This document shows, in pieces, positions 47,332 to 61,362 of a stretch of DNA of 64,000 nucleotides (positions are counted from its first letter, which is position 1; each line of letters starts with the position of its first letter). A program made the position numbers and the translations under genes. Source of the stretch: Dipylidium caninum (Eukaryota; Platyhelminthes; Cestoda; Cyclophyllidea; Dipylidiidae); assembly GCA_017562135.1 (NCBI GenBank), contig QEYB01000388.1, forward strand, positions 186,001 through 250,000, in the 5' to 3' direction. The notes under the pieces are model-generated. The model ran no database searches. It was not told where the DNA came from and was given only the letters and a program-made list of their open reading frames with translations.

Positions 47332-48290
47332 ACAAGGTCTACCGGAAAGTTCTGACCCTTTGTGCGAAAACAATTTTTTTGCACGTAGCACAAGTTTATT
47401 AGACGCATTTGCGCCTCTCTATTTTTATCGCTCAATGTTTACATACTGGCGTAGAAAATTAACTAAAGCAAAGTTGATTCACGTTATTTTTAAGTGTGAA
47501 ACAATGGTGTCCCCGTGGCTACTGATAAAGTTTATTAACGCCACTGAATTTTATACGAACTTCAACAAAAAATAAATGATATAGAAGCATGAAGAAATTT
47601 ATTGAAAGCTTTTGGTGTAAAAGCAGCTTCCCTGAGGCTATGCAGAGGATGGTTTGACTAATTTAAAACAGGTGATTCCGACCTTTCTGACAAGCAACGA
47701 CGATGTTGTTAGGAGCATGTTGGAGCAAGAAACTTTTCTGGCGGCATCGGAGATGGCAAAGAGGCTTGATTCACTTAGCAAACCTTTTCCAACCATATTC
47801 GGCAGAGAGGAGAGGCGTGAAAGTCTTCAAGATGGGCGACACATGAAGTAATTCAGAAGAATTTATAATATCTAGTCGTCATATGCCCAACTCCGCTTGC
47901 CTCAAACAAAATCGAACCCTTCTTGAACTGCATCACAGATGGGGATGAAAAGGAGATTGGATTACGTTAGAAAAAATCTTAAGGAAAAGGGAAAATCGTG
48001 AGCCTGGAGAACCCAACGTCCCCGCCTAGAAGCAGAACGAAAGGCTCGATTCCGTGAAATTCTAGCAGCTAGAAGATAATTGCAAGACAGCAAAACACGA
48101 GAAGAGACCTATGATGTTGCAGAACGGGACTGGGAAATTCTGTCTCATCGGCCATATTTCTTGGACTCAGAACCCTCCGACTACCATTTGTTTTGGTCCT
48201 TACAGAACTTATTTAAAAGGCAATGGGGTCAAAAATGAGGAAGATATAAAACAGGTACTTAGCAATAGGTGAGATGCACCGGTTAAACAA
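47332..48290 (+). mobile_element. Degenerate, internally deleted mariner-type DNA transposon
   Basis: The left end has a mariner-like terminal repeat, GGTCTACCGGAAAGTTCTGA at 47336-47355, beside a TA. Downstream, pieces of a DD34D-type transposase can be read in all three frames between stops and frameshifts: a helix-turn-helix part with FGVKAASLRLCRGWF and GDSDLSDKQ near 47600-47690, the first catalytic Asp region GDEKEI near 47940, and the third catalytic region WEILSHRPYF...PSDYHLFWSLQNLF near 48130-48215, followed by EEDIKQ. The block that should hold the second catalytic Asp (HHDNARPH in relatives) is missing. The right terminal repeat was not found. The copy is dead. Confidence 0.75.
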
Positions 48291-49626
48291 GTGGAATTAA
48301 CGTGTAAAACTAGACAGATAAATAGTATCGGGTGGAAAGGTAATATACCGAACGGATTCAAACGATTAGTCCGGTTGTTTTATTTACTAAAGGAAGTTAG
48401 TGGTTCGAAATCAATTCAAATGATTGTGTTTGATTGTAATTCAGAAATCGGAGGAGCAGGTGCATCGGTGGCCTCGGCCTTCCCATATTGTACGCAGTAG
48501 CCTGGCGGGGCAGGACGGATAAGTCGTTCCCTCACCCATGAAGGAAGCAAGGCCAAAAGTGGAAGCCGAAAATGGGATTTGTGATAAACTATTTCGAAAT
48601 GGCGGAGGGTGATTGCCAACCCCCTAATTCATACACCGTAAGGGCTATCCAACAACTTCTGAATATAAATGACATTATATAGGCATATATGGCAAGAGTT
48701 ATCTCAAAGTACCCAGTCATTTACCTATCAATCTCGTGGGGCGAAAGGCTCAATATCGAAAGACGTGTTTATTCGACAGTAGCTTAAATGCAGCGGATTT
48801 TCTCCGACTGCTTCATATCATAGCAAGCATTCACAATGGCTCTTAAAAAAACAAGGCTCTCAATTGCCCATTATGTAAGGATAAGCTATAACGAAATTTA
48901 ATTCTGGGGAAGGCCTTTTTTAACAAATCGTCACAACTCATGTTAATCAGTGATTAATTTCTTGGCGGAAATAGCTATGGTACGTGTTTTGATCTTGATT
49001 TTAAGATAATCCCATTAGGAGGAGTAGTAGAAGCAGGTTTATTATAGTATGGTTCGCATTTGAGAGGTCTGAGTTGACTGTGTGATTACGCTCGATAGAA
49101 ATCAAATGAGGTAAGAACGATTGAAGAGGTTCGAATGGTTGATAATTTCCCTTTGTCCGTCATTCTAACTGTACTGTTTTTACCATAATCTTTCATAAGT
49201 AGTTTTGACCATAATCACAACCAACTTCACATATTCGTAACGCGGTTGCTTCGACGGTGTATAGAGTTAGTCTTTTTGAAGTCGTGCAAAAAACGTTTCG
49301 ATAAAGCCATGATAAATAGCTAAATAATGTTTCGTAATGTTACTCCACCAACTATAGTCTGTTTTTGACACGAAGGCTACTGATATCTGTGTGTTACATA
49401 AAAGGTAAAATCACAATGGCTTTTTCTAAGACGACGGTTGATTGGTGCTATTAATACTGTGCCATGTTCCTCTCAACTTTTCGATTGCATCAATTTTTTA
49501 TCAACACCAACAGTGGCTGATAGCCTTGAACAATAGGAGAAAATATTGTCTGTGCGATTGTGTTCAAGATTGTTATAATTAACTACAGCTCATTGTTAAG
49601 TAATGTGCACCACTTTTTCGTTTGCG
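48291..49626. other. A/T-rich intergenic sequence upstream of CPOX
   Basis: The first part may still belong to the mariner remnant, though its right end was not recognised. The remainder has only short unconvincing frames. The CPOX promoter should be just left of 49627. Confidence 0.4.
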
Positions 49627-52180
<2,554 letters not shown>

Positions 52181-52439
52181 ACATAGCTTACCAAAGATGT
52201 TCTCGTTGCTTCTAGCAACTATCACAATCGTTAAATGTCATTTTATAGAAATACACCTTTTTTCGCCTTATACTTGTTAATCTTATTATGAATTACCGTT
52301 ATTTTTGTTTAGCACTTCTTCAGTCAACACCGGTTTCAAATGTTGGTTGTCGTTAATTATATGAAATTTGATTCCACTGATGGTTCATAATTCCTTTGTC
52401 TTGTTATTTTTTATAATGCCTTGTTAAGTTAAACGCGAG

Positions 52440-52817
52440 GTGGTGATCAAGATCGGATTAAAATCTCTTAATGAATCTACGGTCCCAATTTATCTTTTGT
52501 ATGAGATCAATAGATTGGGGGATCTTTTAGTAAGTGAATTACGGTTTCACCAAGTGCAGTAGCTCTTCACTTTTTGTCTCAGCGCCAGAGGGATGATTTT
52601 GGTGCTGTGAATTTTATAGAGGCCCTGAAAATTTCACCTGCAAGAGTTTCCGTCATGGGCTGCTTGTTATACCCTGGTACGTTTAAATCTCTACCTTGCA
52701 ATTTTGAGTCAGAACACGTCTTTCGTCAGCTTGTACAAACATAGTCCTTATTAGTTTGTGGACCAAAGGCGGCTTCCGTACTTGGCTATTATCTCGCAGA
52801 GCGAATAGATGTTCTCG
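52440..52817 (+). CDS. Three compatible exons of an unidentified gene
   Basis: I do not recognise this gene. Three exon-like segments end at splice consensus sites and share reading phase: about 52455-52529 (ends CTTTTA|GTAAGT, phase 0), 52583-52676 (TTGTCTCAG acceptor, ends CCTG|GTACG, phase 1) and 52755-52817 (TTAG acceptor, ends CTCG|GTATG, phase 1). They read NESTVPIYLLYEINRLGDLL, then DDFGAVNFIEALKISPARV and LLYPG, then CGPKAASVLGYYLAERIDVL. The helix-rich, amphipathic look could suit a HEAT-type or membrane-associated protein, but that is a guess. A further candidate exon ends at 53173 (EASQ|GTAGGA). Both gene ends are unresolved, and chance open frames remain possible. Confidence 0.3.
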
Positions 52818-53610
52818 GTATGAGTGGCCATATTCCTGGATTCTTTCCCTGGCTTTGCAGCAGTTACGTCTTTTTTAGGAATTATATACATCACCTCAAT
52901 AATTGTTGTGCAGATAATGCACAACGACGTCACAATCCGATTTTTTGCGTCTGCAGTTTTGCATTGCTTCGACGGCTGACATTTTTTACGCACTTTACAT
53001 CATATTACCAACAACGCTCAAGTCGGCCGTTCTGTGGCATTGCTATTAAATTTTATTTCTCTGGGAAGGCAAAGAAATCTTGGCAAATGCAGTGATTGAA
53101 GTTATGCCATGTTGTACAAATTGGTCACTTACATCATCTGTCAAAGCCATTAAATTAGCGGAAGCTTCTCAGGTAGGAGTTGGGATTTGCTGGATCTTCC
53201 CAAATTCAATAACAATAGTCTAGTTAACACTTTGCTCTAACGAGGTAAACAAATGTATGTGAATTAGTATTCTTCATTTCGAAAGTCAGTCTATTTTTGA
53301 TGTAACTTTTATCGCTTTTCCAGATATAATTCTTTTATCTACCAGAATTAGATGTTAATAGAACCCTGGGATGTTGCAAATAAACTTCTCTGAGGTTTCA
53401 CTAACTACTATGTCATTACGACGCAAAAAACTGTGCCACGACAGTGACAGAAGAGAAGAAAGGTTTTCTGAAATTCCCTCGTTATATTACTTTTTTTGCT
53501 TCTTCAGTTCGAGAGTTGTTATGGAAACTAGAATATTCTTTGATACACGACATTTTGATGTTAGCTTGAAGGGCGATACAAGGCACTTCACTCCGTTTTA
53601 TGCCTAAGAG
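52818..53610. other. Unassigned region before the WD40 gene
   Basis: This may hold further exons of the unidentified gene at 52440, including hydrophobic open segments near 52860-53060 and an open stretch 53050-53173 with a good donor. It may also hold the WD40 promoter. No family assignment is possible. Confidence 0.3.
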
Positions 53611-56600
53611 ATGCCGAGGCGTCACCTAGAATCCGCTCTGCTGGCAAGCGCTCTGATCGAAAACGGTTTGACGTCGGTTTTTCGATTTACCAGAATCAGA
53701 TTTCAGCGCACACTATATCCTCCAGACTATCAACCGACACAAGACCTTCCCTCAGCAAAAGTCTCTGACTGCCACATACGGTATTGCGGTGATCCACTTT
53801 ACCGCAGAAAAGGGGATTGTGAAGCCACGGTCGCGAGATACTCAAAGTGTTTGGACTCTTCCCTCTTTGAAGAGGATTATTTTGGTGTGCATTCACTTAA
53901 ATTTAGTCCTGATGGGCGTCAACTACTCGCTGGATCTGCTAACACCAGTGTCCGCGTACGTCACGAACATAACTTTTTGATTTATCTGATAATTATAATC
54001 ATTGTATCATTATTTTACACAAAAGGTTATTGACGTAACAGATGGCAGACAGCAGCGGCTTTTGAGGCCTTCAACGTGGAAATTAGGCTTACCCGTTACT
54101 TGTCTGTGCTATATTCCAAACAACCTGCACAGGGTGCTAGGCTGTACCCCACAGGGTGATATCTTCTGTCTTGATCCCAATTACGAGGGGTTTGAGACTA
54201 AATTATGGAAAAAAATCAGCAAACCTACTGTTTGGACGTTTCACCGGATGGAATGGAATTGGCCACGGCCGGCAAAGACCCCACAATTCGCATCTACAAC
54301 ATCTATTCCGACCGTCTAAGTGGCTTCGAGGCATACACTGGCGATGTTAAAGTGGATAATTACCAAACGAAATCTGCGTGTGGTGAGACCTTATGATATT
54401 TTACATTTTCCCCAAAAAATGCTCATACTTCATATGATACTTGCTTTATTGACAGAATACGAGGAAGGAAATGCTTTAGGACTAGGTACGTTCTTACGCA
54501 ACTTGACTGCGGCAGAATGTGAGCCGCAAGTCTCATTGATTTACTAGATTCCAACTTATTTGAGTAGGAATTTGTAGAGCCTTCTACAATCACCCCTTGT
54601 AACATAATACATGTGTATATGAGTTAAAGCTTATGTATGTGGCGTGCCAGATTACATTAATTTTCTTCTTCTTTCTCTTATTCTTTCTCTTCTTCTTCTC
54701 CACTTCCTCCTCTTTTTACGCACCCTCTTCTTCCCCCCCCCCTTCTTCTTCCCCTTATCTACCTCTTCCTCTTTTACTTCTTCCTCTACTCCTTCTTCAC
54801 TTGAATAATGCGAACTTTCGAATTTATTTACAATAGGATATATTTTTGGACGCTTAGAGTAAGTTTCCTACGTAATGCTATGCCAGTAAAGATAAAAATA
54901 AACATGTCGTATCCAATAAAAAAACGTATGTGTAGTTTTACCGGTCCCTTTGCATTTAACTATAAATAAGGCGCAATACATCCAACGGAATTATATTAAT
55001 TTACTTGTGTTCCAAGTATCTCATTCACAAATACAGTGCTTTGACCAGGTTTCTCACAAAACAATGAAAGTGGCAACAATTTTCCCGGAGGAAAACCAGA
55101 ACAAATTGTGGATCGTTCAACAAAGCCTTTTATGGTCGCTAGAAGCTACGGCTATCACCATCTACCACAGAGTTCATATGAGAATTCAGAATCAGGAGAC
55201 AAGCTCCCCGAGGCAAAAAGTACCGTTGTTGTACCACAAATTCTTGGATATCACCCAGCCGGTCCAGCGGATAACTATACAGAGGGTCATTCGATGCGAA
55301 TAACCGCACTAAAGTATCATCCAACACAGCCTCACCTTCTCATCTCTGCCAGCTGGGATCATTTTGTCAAGGTAAAATGCCTCTTTTCTAATCTCCCTTT
55401 TCCCTAATCCCTTTGGCACTACCAATAAATTACTAGAAAAAGCGTCAAAGTGTGATAACAGGGGGTTATTAATTTACAAAGATGATTATACAACTGTTAA
55501 TTATTACTAGATTTTATGCAAATGTATCTGTTTACGACAATAATCGGAATATTTTTTTGTTTATTTTTCTCGATGTTTTCCTTGCCCACTTAGAATTGTC
55601 TCCGTTCCATCCGGGACCTTTACTGTCTGAGCATAATCGCCAGCCTTTCCTCCTCTCCTCCGGTTTTGAACCTGTTCTACAAGTTACTGGCGCCAAGTAG
55701 ACGGCTGCCATTAGAATTGGGGAAGATTACTTCTCTTCCCACTTTGACCATCCACTATTAGCTCATGGCGTAAGAAGGAAATAGTAAAGTCGCAATTTCT
55801 AGGGCTTTTACTAATCCATTCTCTCTTCTCCATTTTGCAATTCAGTAGGGGCATCATTATATTCTTCCTCAAGTGTTAAATAACGGGGCTAAATGCAGAG
55901 TGTGAGGAACAACCAGACTCTGGATCTGCGAGCAAATTAGACCTTTGGTAGATTTTTTCGACTATCTCGCATTCCAAGGCATAAGTTTGAGGCGATTGAA
56001 ATTTCGGCTTCGGCAAATTAACGTATTTAGGGTGATTGGGATAAACAAATGATTGGCAGACTGAAATACTGAGGAATGGACGGATCTCTTATTGCCTGCC
56101 CCTTCCCCTTCATGCCTTTCATCTTGCCCTGATTGGGAACGTTAAGGAGTAATATTGCATAAGCCCAGACATTCAAAGTAAACTCAAATTTTTCATGGAA
56201 TATGCGGTTTATTTTGGCTTGTTGTCGACCGTAAATAATTGTGAAATTTCCATTATTGCTTACTGATCTTATGGTAGCACCGAATAGTTGCCAAACCCTT
56301 CAACACTGTGCATTTCGCTAATTTCATACATAATTACATGAAAAATCAGCGTTGTAACTATTGTATAATTTCTTGAATGCGCAGATTTGGGATACGAGGG
56401 TTCGGAATGGACCAGTTAACGAGATTTATGGACCTTTCGTCTGCAGTCCTGAGGGTCTTGACATTGACGGAAACCATATTCTCACCGCTTCGTGGCGCAA
56501 ACGTCAAGCTCTCGAGGCAAGATATCTCTACCACTCTGTGACATATATGAAACAAATAATTTCAAACTTTATTCATCAAATACCCTTATACTCGAATAAC

Positions 56601-57747
56601 TTAATAATTATTGGTGATAACTATTAGTGACTTTAAATTTCTGAAGTTTATCGTTTTGTCTTTATCTGGAGCTTCGAGCCTTCGCGTCCGATTATGTAAT
56701 TCTTTGTTAAAATCCACATTAATACAGTAACCTCGGCACCTGTATCCCTGTCATATGGCACTTAAAGGTGTAAACTCATTAAGAGGAAAACTTATCTTTT
56801 CGCAAACATGGGATAAGATGAATTGACAGTTCGAGAATGACTCAATGCAGGCTACTCGCTAGTGTATATTAACTAGACTTGGAACTAGTCCCTTTAGTGT
56901 TATATTCGACTTAAAAGTTACTAAATTTATGAGTTTTTTAGTATAATGACTGCCAAGTCTCTGCAATAAATTTTTACCTTCTTTTCATCACATTTCTTAG
57001 ATTCTTTATTTTCTGTGTAGATTTGGGACATCCGCAATCTTCATGCGGAAGGTCAAACTTCGGTGGATAAACATTTAGCTAGCGGCGATGTTGATAACAC
57101 TCTGCGCAAACAGGCGTATATGCACCCTGCTGAATCCATTGAAGTGGTGGAGATAGGAGGAGGTCAAAATGGAGGCGGTGAAGGTGGCAGTGGCAGCGGC
57201 GCGTACCTCTACGCGGCGCGTCTACTGCCCAGTCGTGCTATCGTCTGTGGTGGCTCGGGCTTCCGTGAAGTGAGGGTGGTACATAGGGATACCAAGTTGG
57301 TAAGCACCGTTCTGTAAACTTTCGAATTAGGTGTAAGAGCTAGCATCTTCTCACACAACTCCTCATTTTTAAATATATTCGCCTTATAATTTCATCTAGG
57401 CTACCGAAATGACTGATGATTCATCGTAAGAAATTCTGCTCTATTCATGCTACTACAATTTAAGTCTCCTTCCTATTCTGTACCTTCTAAAATGGTCATT
57501 TATAAGGATTTTTGATGTTTGCAAATGCTCAGTTCCCTCCTTTTTTACACTGGGAGAATAGGTAGAATGCATTGTCTTTTTGCGAGCACATTTGCTTTTA
57601 AAAGCAAAATTGTTTTTTTTTTAATTATAGCCGATACTGCGTATCCCAGTCGATTCTGTTGTTCAGACCATTGATAGTGCTCTTGAAGGTCGTTTCATCG
57701 CAATTGGTTGTGCCAGCGGTTCCATAACCATCGCCGGTTTGGCTTAA
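53611..57747 (+). CDS. WD40-repeat protein with an apparent one-base frameshift
   Basis: WD40 propellers are protein-binding scaffolds; I cannot name the orthologue. Exons 53611-53955, 54026-54382, 54456-54485, 55049-55371, 56385-56516, 57021-57299, 57631-57747. Phases close only if one base is added in the A7 run at 54209-54215 of the second exon, giving about 527 residues. WD-type segments: VHSLKFSPDGRQLLAGSAN, CLDVSPDGMELATAGKDPTI, MRITALKYHPTQPHLLISAS with WDHFVKIWDTR, LDIDGNHILTASWRKRQALE followed by IWDIRN, and a last strand FIAIGCASGSITIAGLA. A Gly-rich loop sits in exon six (GGGQNGGGEGGSGSG). The intron after 56516 uses a GC donor (GAG|GCAAGA). The chosen start at 53611 is the first ATG in frame but is not supported by homology. 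Exon 54456-54485 is only 30 nt. Confidence 0.8.
54660..54802 (+). repeat. Long (CTT/CCT)-rich pyrimidine tract in a WD40 intron
   Basis: About 140 bp of nearly pure pyrimidine on the plus strand, mostly CTT and CCT units, inside the intron before 55049. Such tracts can form H-DNA and are prone to slippage. Confidence 0.8.
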
Positions 57748-58823
57748 AGGTCTTCCAACATCCACAACTCCAACTTCACTCTGTTACACTTTATGTACTA
57801 ATCTGCTGGTAGTACCATTAATCATAATAATAATAATAATATTCTAAGGCTCCCATAATTTAAGGGAAAGCTGATTTTCTAATTTTTTTTTATGGATCGT
57901 GTCCAACTGTACGGAGACTTCCACCTTTCATGATCTGTCATTAACGCCCGACAAATTGGTTTTGTTTAGTGTTATCGTGTTCCAACACTTCTTTGAAGCC
58001 TTTCGTGATGGCGGCGAAAGAAATTAACACAGGGTTGATTTGAAGGTATATGCGCATAGTTCGCAAAGTTAGTTGGATAAAAATACTGACGTTTTTACGC
58101 GATCCACAAAATTTTGTCCATGGATTTTCAAAGTGGCCAAAATTAATTATTTAATGGAAAGTTGATGTTATTTTTCTAGCGGAGTATGATTTTCTGCTAG
58201 ATGGCAGCCAAATCTTTTAGGATGTTCTATTGACTCGCCATTGTAACGCTTTTGTTTAACTATTAAAATGAATGGCTATCTTTTTTTACGTCGAACTATG
58301 GGAGTAAAAGAAACTTGGAAGATGAACTCGTGCGACTGACCCCCGTTAGCGCCTTGAATTTCGTCTAAGGGGAATGTTGGATTTCGAGGCCTTGGTAAAC
58401 CCAAATTATCATTGCCAAAACACCTCAACTGTGTACAATCGTTAACCCTACTAAATTGTGTAAACAGATAGCCTGTTGGAGGCCAAAGAAGGCTTCCAGA
58501 GCTACTCTGATGCGTACATCTCAACGTATCACCAATGATGGAAACGGGCTTGACCCAACTGACAATTAAAGTAAGCTGCATTGTGTTGGGGAGGTAGGCG
58601 ATTGACAGTTGCCTTGCCAATTGGGCGTTTTCAACGTGAGTGTTGAATGAACAAATGGTTAATATGCAACGGAAGCCCAACTCAGACCTAATAATAAGGC
58701 GGAAGGAACTTTCGTCTGATTGGTGCTTTGGATTTCCTTAATCCAATCCCCACTAACTGGCGTTGCCATAGTGAGACAAGGTGATGCACCACTTCATTCA
58801 CTTGCATTGTTTCCGCATTACAC
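57748..58823. other. Intergenic region after the WD40 gene
   Basis: A short (ATA)n run lies near 57823-57842. A minus-strand frame of 134 codons at 58276-58680 has no ATG start at its head, no domain I recognise and no splice partners, so it is not called. Nothing else is supported. Confidence 0.4.
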
Positions 58824-59084
58824 ATGGAGAATAGGGAGACAGAAATTCTGGATTCTGCTCAAGATTCCGGATTCCTTCAAACGGAATCTGTGGCCCTCGT
58901 TCTGGTGGTGGGCTACTTTGTGCTTATGAGTAGTATCGGCACACTCGTCTGGTGTCGTATGCGCAGGCGTCTTCGGGCGGTTATAAATCAACGACAAACC
59001 AGGCGGTCCCAGCGCTTCGAAAGTGACAATCGCGTGCTGAAAATCAAGTATTTTGGGAGCGACAGTTGTGAGTCGTCCGGATAG
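58824..59084 (+). CDS. Possible small single-pass membrane protein, 86 residues
   Basis: No family recognised. A single open frame starts at an ATG and reads an acidic, polar N terminus of about 22 residues, one strong hydrophobic segment (SVALVLVVGYFVLMSSIGTL), then an abrupt basic stretch (WCRMRRRLR) and a polar Arg/Ser-rich tail ending SCESSG. The charge pattern fits a type III (N-out, C-in) membrane peptide. It is intronless as read, in contrast with the neighbouring genes. The evidence is the membrane topology and intact frame only; a chance frame or an exon of a larger gene is possible. Confidence 0.4.
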   Translation: MENRETEILDSAQDSGFLQTESVALVLVVGYFVLMSSIGTLVWCRMRRRLRAVINQRQTRRSQRFESDNRVLKIKYFGSDSCESSG

Positions 59085-61362
59085 GCCACTTTTGCCATTT
59101 ATTAACTTAAAGAAATCTTGCGGATGAAGAACAATCATTTCAACAATTGCTTTTGCCAAATGACCTCATTTTCGGTGCCTTCATGATGTCCATGTAGAGG
59201 TCAAATATAAGCAGCTACACTTATTTTTTTCTGCTGCTTAAAGATCGGATATATAAGGGAGAAAAAAGACAGCACTATTTAAGTTGCTTGAATTGCATTC
59301 GGATCACTTGCTAGGCGCAGGAATAAAGCGTTGTGAGCCAAAATTCCACATCCATTTAACAAAAACACGATCTATTTCGTATTTCTGGGTTCACTTTAAA
59401 TTTCATATTGTAAGAGCGTGGAGAAATGCTCATGTGATAAAGTGGGCGAATTACTAAGTCCAGGGAGTCTACCTTATCGCATGGCACCATGGGGCGGAAC
59501 GTGTTTTCCTAAGCGGGTAGGGCCTTCAAACGCCGTGCCTATAACAAGTCGCCGCTTCCATGATAGTACGTGAAAGAGACTCACAAAGAGCAAATTTAAG
59601 CCGAGGATGTTGTGTTCTTTCCACAATTTAATCATTCCCCTTAGCTAGAAACTACGACTTTTATCAACAAGGCGTTAGAATAGGCACCGGCCGCTGTGAA
59701 TGCAGAGAGACGTCAACCTGGTTAAGGTCATGCGGGCCAGGGGAAATTCGTGGAATAGTTTAACATCCACGTCAGGACAACCTCACGATGTCTATACGCC
59801 TGTTGTGCAGGTGTCCCGAGTGTTACCTTTAGGCAGGACAGGTCGACGCGGACGGACGAAATGCGCCAATAGCAGCGGAGCGGGTTAACCCGCACACATT
59901 TAAATGTGTGGTGCATCACATGCAGTGCTTAAAACAATGTCTACATGTGATCTACGTGATAAATTATAGTAGAGCCGCATAATGCACCTTTGCGGAAAGA
60001 GCGAGTAGAACAAATATGTTATCTATTTGAATACCGATTAATTAACCGAAGATTGGGAGTAAAGTCGGTGTAGTTTTCACTTGTGCCTTTAAACACGAAA
60101 ACGTAAACGAGCAATAACGACTAGCATTCACCGAAGCCCAGCTTAACATAGATTTTGTATACGAATTTTGCTCGAGATTCATTAAAATCCCTGTTGGCCC
60201 GGAGGACCTTGTGTCGTATCCATTCAGTTCCTTTCTTAATTTACATCGAGTCATAGAAGAAGGGAACGGTATGTGTTATGACACCAACTGAGGGAACATA
60301 ATTCAAATACTTCAAAAATGTCTTTGCAATTCGCCACGAGTATAGTCCTGAAGACTAAGTTGCCGATTTGTTTTGATGGGACGACAATACGATTCGACTT
60401 TTGAGGGAAAGGTCTCCTAATAAACTGACATTGGGAACCAGGCTTAGCCCGTAGATTAATAGCACCCGGGGAGAGCGTTTTTGCAAATAAGATGGCGTGT
60501 TCCTAGCTGACACTGATAGAGCCTCTTCGTAGTTCTTGTGCAACCACACAAGGAATCTTTATACTTTTACGGTTTCGCGGTTAGCTGATAAATATGTCTC
60601 AGCCTCCCGAGCATATACCTATATCTAAGACCTCTACCATTTAATAGAAAATTTGCGAGACCGCCACTTCGAACGGATCAGCTCTCCCCCGTTGCCAAAA
60701 AATGGCAGTCTGACTCATCGTTTAAACGCTAACAAAGCATGTTATTAGAACTATTAGAAGCCCGTCTTGACGAAACAAACGGTAAGAAGCCACATCTTAG
60801 TCTCAAGTTCGCAGAGGCTCGGATTCGAAGGTGTATGGCCCTCAAAACACCCATTTTTGCGCCATGCGTAAAATTATGTGAGCGGGCGAGGTCAGGGCAT
60901 CCACACATTTTGTCAACTGTCCAAACAATTAATTTATTGGGTTAATTACATTCAAAAACATTAACCTTGTATTTTACAAGGTCAATTGTTCAAGGAAACT
61001 ATTCGCTCTAATGGGAGAACCACAAATGTTACCAGGTGAAGGTAAAAAGTCGACCCACTAAACTTAACATTTAGATAAAACTAACTTACTGTGCAAAGGA
61101 ATGAAGTCTTGGTGGTGTTAAGCATACGGTCACAGCACCATGTCCTTTCATGTAATGTCGGTGTAAAACGTGTCGAAACATCCAGATCTATGACCCAATT
61201 AATCCGGAAAGAGAAGTGTCTGGCCCACGAAGTTGTACGGGAGGGAATAATCCGCATTAACTAACTAATGAATAAAACAGCTTTGCAAGCCGAGAGTCAC
61301 CAGTATATTTCACGTAAAAAAAGTAGAGAAAATTGTTAGGAAAGAGAATTTGAAAGCTATGA
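59085..61362. other. Intergenic region between the small membrane gene and erlin
   Basis: Mostly A/T-rich sequence with short unsupported frames. A GC-richer block at about 59460-59900 differs from its surroundings and may be a repeat fragment; it ends in the paired palindromes at 59880-59910. The erlin 3' untranslated region should lie just left of 61363. Confidence 0.4.
59880..59910. repeat. Two abutting perfect palindromes of 14 and 18 bp
   Basis: GCGGGTTAACCCGC (59880-59893) is followed with a one-base overlap by CACACATTTAAATGTGTG (59893-59910). Each equals its own reverse complement. They could be cruciform-forming sites, dimer-binding sites or the end of a mobile element. Confidence 0.85.

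Noticed and set aside
57401..57426. Possible 26-nt micro-exon (CTAG|GCTACC...TC|GTAAG) in the WD40 gene
   Set aside because: Including 26 nt would break the phase between 57299 and 57631, which join cleanly without it.
58276..58680. 134-codon minus-strand frame
   Set aside because: Long for chance, but it begins without an ATG, has no recognised domain and no exon partners. A retroelement fragment is possible but not shown.
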